NCBI GenBank assembly: GCA_947003375.1
Contig: CAMQOJ010000080.1
Span: 1 to 11,544, forward strand
Reading direction: 5' to 3'
Origin: an uncultured Lachnospiraceae bacterium
Lineage (GTDB): Bacteria; Bacillota; Clostridia; Lachnospirales; Lachnospiraceae
DNA: 11,544 nucleotides
Below, piece by piece: positions 6,662 through 11,544 of the stretch; the stretch's first letter is position 1; every line of letters starts with the position of its first letter. The position numbers and the translations under genes are program-made. The notes beneath the pieces are model-generated. The model made no database searches. It saw nothing but the letters and a program-made list of their open reading frames with translations, and was not told where the DNA came from.

Positions 6662-8491
6662 ATGTTCAAACCAAAAGTATTTCTATCCAATTTAAAGTAC
6701 ATCATGAAAATCATGCTGGAGACCGCATCCCTGTTTCTGATACTGACGCTGCTATTCTCGCTGTTTTCCGGCCTGGGCAACGTTGCTCAGTCATATTTCC
6801 TAAGCAAGATCATAGACGGCATCCTGGCTGCGGTTCCTTTCCGGCTTGTGGCTCTGTACGCAGTAGGCATTATTGCTTTTCAGCTATTTTCCAGGCTCCA
6901 GGCACGAACCTTATTCGCACTGAACCGGGTGGTCACGGAGGAGATTGGTGTGCGCATGGAAAGCGACATATTAAATCGAGTGGAGCGCATACCTCTGATC
7001 AAGATGGACGACCCTGGATTCTTGAATCGCATGGAACAGGCAAGGAACCTGACTAAGAGAACGCCGAATTCTGTGTTCATGATAATCTTTGGCGCGGTGG
7101 GGTTGATTGCCGGCACCTTGGGTTATATAGGAATCCTGAGCCGAATCAGTATCCTGTACGTAGTCATTCTGATTGTTTGCTCCGTGCTGGTCTTCCTTGC
7201 GAACAATCGCTATGAGGAGAATGTGACGGAAGCTTTGTTCGCCATGTCTCCGGAGAGACGGAAGATGGGGTATTTTTCGGACCTTTTGACAAAGAGGGAT
7301 TCCTTTGAGGAGATTCGTGCCTATCAGGCTGCCGGGTATTTGAGAGACCAGTACAAGGAGAACGCCGGACGGCAAATCAATGTTTTTTGGAAAATATTCA
7401 GACGATATACAGGTTTTTATGGCATTGCCGCTCTGGTATCTTATACAGGCTGCGGATTGGTATATCTATTCATTATCCGAAGGGCCATATCCGGAGAAAT
7501 CTCCATCGGCGATTTGGCTATGTTCCTGACCGCTTGCCTGAGTTTCCAGGCCGGTCTGACAGAGCTGTTCGATGGTCTGTGCTCTCTGCCTCCACAGCTT
7601 GCCATGCTGCAGAACTACCGGAACTTCATGGAAGAACTGGACAAAGCTACCGATACCGAAAAGGATGTGCAATCTGTGGACAGAGCTTGTCACACCGGCA
7701 TGGACGCATCGGCGGATAGCGCGTCCTGCTCCGTTGCCCGGACATCAGTTCAGGAACTAGTGAAAGCGAAAGGGCTGACCTTTGCATATCCTGGGACAGG
7801 GCATCCGGTGTTAAAACAGGTTACATTCCAGATTCGAAGAGGAGAGTGCGTCGCCTTAGTGGGAACAAATGGATCCGGAAAAACTACATTGGCCAGACTG
7901 CTGGCCGGTTTCTACGATAATTATGAAGGACAGCTTGCAATCGGAGGCTGTGAGGCGAAAGGGGCGGGAGACGGCAAGGTGGCCGTGATGTTCCAAAATT
8001 ATCTGAAACCAAGCTTGACTGTGGGAGAGGCTGTGGCTTATGGACCGGTAAACGCAGAAAACGAGAGCAAAATCCGACTGGCATTGAAACAGAGCGGTTA
8101 TCCTTTGGAAGGACTGAATCTTTCTACGAACCTGACAAAAGCTTTTGATAGAAATGGCGCGATACCTTCCGGCGGCCAATGGCAGAAGCTGGCATTGGCC
8201 AGAATGCTCTATCAAAATGCCGAACTGCATATTCTGGACGAGCCGTCGGCATCCTTAGACCCTCAGGCGGAGGACGAGGTTTTCCGCCTGCTGGCAGAAA
8301 TGAAGGGAGAGAAAGCTGTGCTATTCATCACGCATAGATTGGCCAGCGTATCGATTGCAGATCGAGTGCTGTATCTGACGCCGGAGGGAGAGATGGCGCA
8401 GGGAACCCATACAGAGCTGATGGCAGAGCATCCTGCTTATCGGGAATTGTATGAGACACAGGCTAAGAAATATAGGATGGGAGAGAAATAG
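6662..8491 (+). CDS. ABC exporter, fused membrane domain and ATPase (half-transporter)
   Basis: This 609-residue protein should dimerise in the cytoplasmic membrane and use ATP hydrolysis to export a substrate that cannot be named from sequence. The membrane domain covers residues 1-325, with hydrophobic spans near 20-57, 60-80, 137-182 and 252-300. A non-conserved linker (328-365) leads to the ATPase. The ATPase has an A-loop Tyr376 (FAYPG), Walker A GTNGSGKTT (401-409), Q-loop Gln445, signature PSGGQ (502-506), Walker B LHILDE with catalytic Glu527, D-loop SASLDP and H-loop His558. Catalytic residues are all present. The signature starts with Pro where Leu is canonical. No C39 peptidase domain precedes it, so it does not cleave leader peptides itself. 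ATG 6662 follows AGGAAGG. The longer frame's TTG at 6593 is the -35 box and lies outside the transcript. The stop is one base from the next ATG region, suggesting an operon. Confidence 0.93.
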   Translation: MFKPKVFLSNLKYIMKIMLETASLFLILTLLFSLFSGLGNVAQSYFLSKIIDGILAAVPFRLVALYAVGIIAFQLFSRLQARTLFALNRVVTEEIGVRMESDILNRVERIPLIKMDDPGFLNRMEQARNLTKRTPNSVFMIIFGAVGLIAGTLGYIGILSRISILYVVILIVCSVLVFLANNRYEENVTEALFAMSPERRKMGYFSDLLTKRDSFEEIRAYQAAGYLRDQYKENAGRQINVFWKIFRRYTGFYGIAALVSYTGCGLVYLFIIRRAISGEISIGDLAMFLTACLSFQAGLTELFDGLCSLPPQLAMLQNYRNFMEELDKATDTEKDVQSVDRACHTGMDASADSASCSVARTSVQELVKAKGLTFAYPGTGHPVLKQVTFQIRRGECVALVGTNGSGKTTLARLLAGFYDNYEGQLAIGGCEAKGAGDGKVAVMFQNYLKPSLTVGEAVAYGPVNAENESKIRLALKQSGYPLEGLNLSTNLTKAFDRNGAIPSGGQWQKLALARMLYQNAELHILDEPSASLDPQAEDEVFRLLAEMKGEKAVLFITHRLASVSIADRVLYLTPEGEMAQGTHTELMAEHPAYRELYETQAKKYRMGEK

Positions 8492-8492
8492 A

Positions 8493-8753
8493 ATGTGGGC
8501 AATTCAGCTATTTGACGGGAAAGCAAGTATCATCTATCTACGGGAAGAATTACTTGACGGACGTATTCTATTGTTTGATAAGGAGGAGGCTGCTCTGCGC
8601 TTCATTGCTGGTATTCGTGAGAAGCTGGAGCCAGGGTTAAGAGTACGTCTGCGCCCAGTCCGATACAGTGACGATCCTCGCAAGGATAAGCCCTATAAAG
8701 TACCGGACAGCAGAATAGCAATGTTTACGGAATATATTCTTGCTCGTCTGTGA
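8493..8753 (+). CDS. Hypothetical protein, 86 residues, coupled to ABC exporter
   Basis: The family is not recognised. The start at 8493 is one base after the exporter stop and follows GGATGGGAG, so translation is probably coupled. An in-frame ATG at 8451 overlaps the exporter and lacks a comparable site. The protein begins MWAIQLFDGKASIIYL, reads like two short beta-strands, then a helix (DKEEAALRFIAGIREKL) and a strand (LRVRLRPVRY), followed by a basic, charged stretch (DDPRKDKPYKV) and a C-terminal helix. There is no signal peptide, membrane span or cysteine motif, so it is probably cytoplasmic. It does not look like a secreted peptide precursor. A sampled line (8521-8580) is about 35% G+C, well below sampled lacZ sequence (about 57%), which may point to acquisition of this block. 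Possible roles as an exporter accessory or immunity factor are guesses from position. Confidence 0.78.
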   Translation: MWAIQLFDGKASIIYLREELLDGRILLFDKEEAALRFIAGIREKLEPGLRVRLRPVRYSDDPRKDKPYKVPDSRIAMFTEYILARL

Positions 8754-8782
8754 CTAAGCGATTCTTTTTAACCAGACAGAGC

Positions 8783-8802
8783 GCTGTTTCCTCTGGAACA
8801 GC
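8783..8802 (+). other. Small hairpin between the two halves of the ABC/ArsR cluster
   Basis: GCTGTTTCC (8783-8791) pairs with GGAACAGC (8795-8802) through eight base pairs with one bulged T, around the loop TCT. No T-run follows, so it is not a convincing terminator. It could be a processing or pausing site in the 88-base gap 8754-8841. No convincing promoter was found in that gap. Confidence 0.3.
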
Positions 8803-8841
8803 CATAACATCAAAAAATAGAATTCAGAAGGGAATGAAATT

Positions 8842-9201
8842 ATGGAAAGCGAAAGAATCGAGACATTCATCAACTACCTTGACCAACGAACCTCCTCTAT
8901 ACAGGAAGATGTCCTACGCCTCATAGCGGACGATCGGAGGGATGAGGCCAATTTCGAGAAGATTCGGGCCAATATCTTCCAAATCGTCAAGACAATACTC
9001 CAGGCCTCCGCCCGTATATCACAGGAGGAGAGCGAGCGCGTCGGGTTCCTGGAGACAAAGCTTGCTTTATTTCAGGAGACCTGGGAAGGGTATCTTAGGA
9101 AAGCAAAGGAACATGGAGACGACCTGAAGATAGTGCAGGAGCAGACCAGGCTGGAAGCCCTGGCAGAGATTCAAGATACGTTCCAGAAGACATGGAGGTG
9201 A
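8842..9201 (+). CDS. Hypothetical helical protein, 119 residues, coupled to ArsR/DUF2087 regulator
   Basis: The family is not named here. The ATG at 8842 follows AGAAGGGAATG. The protein appears entirely alpha-helical and soluble: MESERIETFINYLDQRTSSI, a helix rich in acidic residues (EDVLRLIADDRRDEANFEKI), a helix with hydrophobic spacing (RANIFQIVKTILQASARI), and a long amphipathic region (about 60-119) that could form a coiled coil. It contains no cysteine, histidine cluster, signal peptide or membrane span. Its stop codon lies within the GGAGGTGAT ribosome site of the ArsR/DUF2087 gene, which starts four bases later, so the two are almost certainly co-translated. A partner or modulator of that regulator is the simplest inference, but nothing in the sequence proves contact. 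Confidence 0.85.
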   Translation: MESERIETFINYLDQRTSSIQEDVLRLIADDRRDEANFEKIRANIFQIVKTILQASARISQEESERVGFLETKLALFQETWEGYLRKAKEHGDDLKIVQEQTRLEALAEIQDTFQKTWR

Positions 9202-9205
9202 TATT

Positions 9206-9760
9206 ATGACAGAAGAAAACGCAATCAAGCTGTTCAAATGCCTGGCGGACAAGTCCAGGCTGCAGATATTGAAGTCCCTGGCTGTGGAGGATATGTACGT
9301 GGAACGGCTGGCAGAGCGGCTGAGCCTTACTCCGGCAACGATTTCTTTCCACCTGCGCAAGCTGTCGGAAATCGATGCCGTCAAGTCCTATAAGACCCAG
9401 TATTATACCATGTACTCCCTATGCCAGGACACCTTTGCCGTGACAGTCCTGGATATCATAAAAGAACAGTCGGACGAGGCAGACCTGCAGGCAAAGCGGG
9501 AACAGGCCTACAGGAAGAAGGTGATAGACGCCTTCTTTGAGTACGGAAAGCTGAAATCCATTCCCGCCCAGCGCAAAAAGGAGCGTATCGTGCTGGAAGA
9601 AATCGCGAAATCTTTCGAGCCGGGCAGAATCTATTCCGAGCGGGAGGTCAACATCATCATCGCGGATTTCCATGACGATTTCTGTACCATAAGGCGGGAC
9701 ATGATTTCCGAGCGGCTGATGGACAGGGACGATAGGGGGTACTGGCGGACTTCCCGGTAA
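9206..9760 (+). CDS. ArsR-type winged-helix regulator with C-terminal DUF2087
   Basis: This 184-residue DNA-binding protein has two parts. Residues 1-75 form an ArsR-like winged helix: FKCLADKSRLQILKSL is the family opening, TPATISFHLRKLSE (42-55) is the recognition helix, and KSYKTQYYTMYSL is the wing. The metal-binding CxC motif of ArsR/SmtB sensors is absent, and the three cysteines (12, 73, 160) are scattered, so classical metal sensing is unlikely. Residues about 113-181 match DUF2087 (GKLKSIPAQRKKERIVLEE, FEPGRIYSEREVN, DDFCTIRRDMI, GYWR), a small domain often attached to such regulators and of unclear function. The start follows GGAGGTGAT. It sits last in the cluster behind the 119-residue protein, so it may control the upstream exporter. 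It ends only eight bases from a convergent gene. Confidence 0.9.
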   Translation: MTEENAIKLFKCLADKSRLQILKSLAVEDMYVERLAERLSLTPATISFHLRKLSEIDAVKSYKTQYYTMYSLCQDTFAVTVLDIIKEQSDEADLQAKREQAYRKKVIDAFFEYGKLKSIPAQRKKERIVLEEIAKSFEPGRIYSEREVNIIIADFHDDFCTIRRDMISERLMDRDDRGYWRTSR

Positions 9761-9768
9761 TCCCCCTC

Positions 9769-10572
9769 TCATCCACCGGCGCTCTGGTACTTCCCCGTCC
9801 CATAACGCCAGAACAGCGCAGCCGCCGTCACCGCCAGAGCCGCGGCCGAGACAGGCCCAATCCAGTAGATGGGCCTGTTTTCCATGCCCAGCAGGAATCC
9901 GGCCGGATAATAGCTGGAAAAAGCAAAAGGAATCACATATGTCAGAAAGACCTGAAGTTTTCTGCCGTATATAGCTATTGGATATTTCGTGAATTCCGAC
10001 ACGTTCTGCACCATCACCATGGCGCTGGAAGTATCCGTCACCCAGAAAGCAATCGTAGCGCAGATCATGTTCACGGCAAAGAAAATCAGCGCCCCGCAGG
10101 CCATGGCCATGATCCAGAATAATATCTTCACCAAAGACAGCGCAATCTGCAGCCTGCACAATGCCACGATACAGACCGCCAACCCGAACAGCACCGAGCC
10201 AAGCCCATGCAGGGCCACATCCGCCGCCAAGATGGAGAACATGGTCCCCACCGGCCGCAGCAGCAGGCGGTCGAAACTCCCATCCCTCACATGCTTTCCC
10301 ACCTGCCAGGACCCCGCGAACAGGAATTCGTTCAGTCCCAGAGAAATAGCCGACATTCCGTATACAAATACCATCTGATAGAAGCTCCAGCCATTCATCT
10401 CAGGAATGCCCTGGAACACCGCCCAGATGAACACATACCCCAGGGCCTGCATCAGGGCAGACGCGGTCACACCAAGGATGAAGTCGCTCTTGTAGGACAT
10501 CCTGGACTGGACGCTCCTGGACACGAAATACGGATACAGTTTGATATAGAACCACAGACGCTTAACCGCCAT
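9769..10572 (-). CDS. ABC-2 type permease (ABC2_membrane_6/DUF990-like), second subunit
   Basis: This 267-residue integral membrane protein is the second permease of a three-component ABC exporter. Hydrophobic spans are seen near 31-54, 63-83, 113-139, 143-177 (possibly two turns of one long span), 205-228 and 233-254, giving about six helices. The cytoplasmic loop VRDGSFDRLLLRPVGTMFSI (96-115) is characteristic of the DUF990-type family, and the partner permease has the same motif. The N-terminus (FYIKLYPYFVSRSVQSRMSY) also fits. ATG 10572 follows AGGAGGGTGA and overlaps the end of the upstream permease gene by 11 bases, so the two subunits are translationally coupled, probably at 1:1. The transported substrate is unknown. 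Its stop is eight bases from the end of the convergent regulator, and no terminator hairpin is visible between them. Confidence 0.9.
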   Translation of the reverse strand: MAVKRLWFYIKLYPYFVSRSVQSRMSYKSDFILGVTASALMQALGYVFIWAVFQGIPEMNGWSFYQMVFVYGMSAISLGLNEFLFAGSWQVGKHVRDGSFDRLLLRPVGTMFSILAADVALHGLGSVLFGLAVCIVALCRLQIALSLVKILFWIMAMACGALIFFAVNMICATIAFWVTDTSSAMVMVQNVSEFTKYPIAIYGRKLQVFLTYVIPFAFSSYYPAGFLLGMENRPIYWIGPVSAAALAVTAAALFWRYGTGKYQSAGG

Positions 10573-11371
10573 TTATGCTCACCCTCCTAATCGCCAGCCC
10601 GCACAGGGCCTTCGTAAACAGCCACATCACCGCCGCCCAGAGTATCTGCATCCCTATACGCACGAAAGTCTCCCTGATATCGTACTGTCCCATATAAATC
10701 ATCGTGGGAACGTACACGATATTCTTGAAAGGCAGCGCCTCCATGACCCCCTGCATCCATCCCGGCATCATGGCTATGGGCACCAGCGCGCCGCTGAAGA
10801 AATTCACGATTGCCGCCTTCGCGCTGCGCAGGCCCCAGTTGTTCATCAGCCAGAATGCCAGCAGACCGCTTATGGCGGACACAGAGAACATAATGAAGAA
10901 TCCGGCGCACATGCTGACCGCGAACAGCAGGCAATAGACAAGGGAAGCGGGCCCTGACAGTTCGGGCAGGAACAGCTTAAAGCAGAGCAAAGTAAGCCCC
11001 GAAAATACCGCCTGGAGGACGGTCTGTCCCGCGTTCTCCGCCAGGCGCGCGTTCACGAAGCCCACAGGCCGGAGCAAATCGAAGACGATGCTCCCGTCCA
11101 TGATTCTCTTGCTGATCAGCCTCTCCGCGTCATTCTTGAAACCATATACATTATTCACCGTCTGGGACACCAGCAGATAAGTCACCATCATGGGATAATC
11201 GAACCCGGCGATGGTGCTGCGCTGCCTGTAAACCGCCATCCACACTGCCAGCATCACGCATATCTTCACCACCTCGCCCAGGAAACTGGTGAAGAAGCCG
11301 AAGCGATAAGCCATGGTCTGCTGAAGATTGGCGGAAAAAAGGGCATAGTATCTCTCCAATGTCTTCCTCAT
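10562..11371 (-). CDS. ABC-2 type permease (ABC2_membrane_6/DUF990-like), first subunit
   Basis: This 269-residue membrane protein has hydrophobic spans near 25-48, 58-76, 113-135, 141-177, 183-205 and 232-255. The loop ISKRIMDGSIVFDLLRPVGF (86-105) aligns with the matching loop of the second permease, so the two are diverged paralogues that probably form a heterodimeric channel with one ATPase type. Their sequence outside this loop is different. The ATG at 11371 overlaps the upstream ATPase stop as ATGA and follows GGAGG at nine bases. The tight overlaps on both sides indicate one operon in the order ATPase, this permease, second permease. Known relatives act in export. No substrate can be inferred here. 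Confidence 0.9.
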   Translation of the reverse strand: MRKTLERYYALFSANLQQTMAYRFGFFTSFLGEVVKICVMLAVWMAVYRQRSTIAGFDYPMMVTYLLVSQTVNNVYGFKNDAERLISKRIMDGSIVFDLLRPVGFVNARLAENAGQTVLQAVFSGLTLLCFKLFLPELSGPASLVYCLLFAVSMCAGFFIMFSVSAISGLLAFWLMNNWGLRSAKAAIVNFFSGALVPIAMMPGWMQGVMEALPFKNIVYVPTMIYMGQYDIRETFVRIGMQILWAAVMWLFTKALCGLAIRRVSINGG

Positions 11372-11544
11372 GATTTGTAGACCTCCATGACCACATCCTC
11401 TATCTGCGGTCCTTTGATATCGATGTCCGTCAGCCGATATCTCTGCACCAGCGCCACAATCAGGTCGGAAGAACTGACACGGCTGTCATGTTGTATTCTT
11501 ACATGAAGTCCCTCCCGCTGCAGCGAACAATGCCCCGGCAGCCC
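11368..11544 (-). CDS. ABC transporter ATP-binding protein, C-terminal fragment
   Basis: Only the last 58 residues are in the window, and the gene continues off the right edge. The frame is open from base 11544 to TGA at 11368-11370 and overlaps the first permease start (ATGA). The fragment ends with LVQRYRLTDIDIKGPQIEDV followed by VMEVYKS, matching the usual C-terminal end of ATPases in the ABC-2 exporter class, where a strand-like 'TDI-I--P-IEDV' motif precedes the last helix. Walker motifs would lie upstream, outside the window. The assignment rests on this tail and on position just before two ABC-2 permeases. It would energise that exporter at the cytoplasmic face of the membrane. Confidence 0.8.
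   Translation of the reverse strand, partial: GLPGHCSLQREGLHVRIQHDSRVSSSDLIVALVQRYRLTDIDIKGPQIEDVVMEVYKS

Noticed and set aside
6622..8841. Secreted or modified peptide precursor next to the ABC exporter
   Set aside because: No short frame with a leader-like region or a Cys/Ser/Thr-rich core and its own ribosome site was seen in 6622-6661 or 8754-8841, and the exporter lacks a C39 peptidase domain.
9419..10159. 246-residue minus-strand frame across the regulator and permease ends
   Set aside because: It spans two real genes on opposite strands in wrong frames, and its translation has no coherent membrane or domain pattern.

Overview
The window looks like a chromosomal segment from a moderately G+C-rich member of the Clostridia, most likely Lachnospiraceae. 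This is inferred from strong AGGAGG-type ribosome binding sites, sigma-A promoters close to consensus, a class I lysyl-tRNA synthetase, a GH2 beta-galactosidase paired with a LacI-type regulator, and an ArsR/DUF2087 regulator. No mobile element, CRISPR array, tRNA or rRNA is visible.

Layout. Bases 1-815 (+) hold the ligand-binding part of a LacI-family repressor whose DNA-binding domain lies off the left edge. It converges on a complete cytoplasmic beta-galactosidase (lacZ, 954-4067, -), and a strong bidirectional terminator (871-905) separates the two. The lacZ leader has a sigma-A promoter (4149-4178) and two dyads between the predicted transcription start and the start codon, which are possible repressor sites. 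Upstream lie a 47-residue unknown protein (4204-4347, -) and a class I lysyl-tRNA synthetase (4418-6430, -) that carries a C-terminal tRNA-binding OB-fold domain behind an acidic linker. The synthetase has its own consensus promoter (6463-6491) and a terminator (4371-4401).

From a divergent, extremely AT-rich promoter region (8 G/C in the 90 bases 6531-6620, with a perfect TTGACA-17-TATAAT promoter) a rightward cluster starts. It contains a fused membrane/ATPase ABC exporter (6662-8491), an 86-residue unknown protein one base downstream (8493-8753), a 119-residue helical unknown protein (8842-9201), and an ArsR-type winged-helix regulator with a DUF2087 tail (9206-9760). The first two are tightly coupled, and so are the last two. 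Whether all four form one transcript is not certain.

This cluster runs tail-to-tail, with an 8-base gap, into a leftward operon encoding a second export system. That operon has the C-terminus of an ABC ATPase (11368-11544, cut by the right edge) followed by two overlapping six-helix ABC-2 permeases (10562-11371 and 9769-10572) that share a DGSxxxDxLLRPVG-type cytoplasmic motif.

The parts that look least explained are the two small unknown proteins in the ABC/ArsR cluster, the 47-residue protein behind the synthetase terminator, the domain fusion in the class I LysRS, and the dyads in the lacZ leader.
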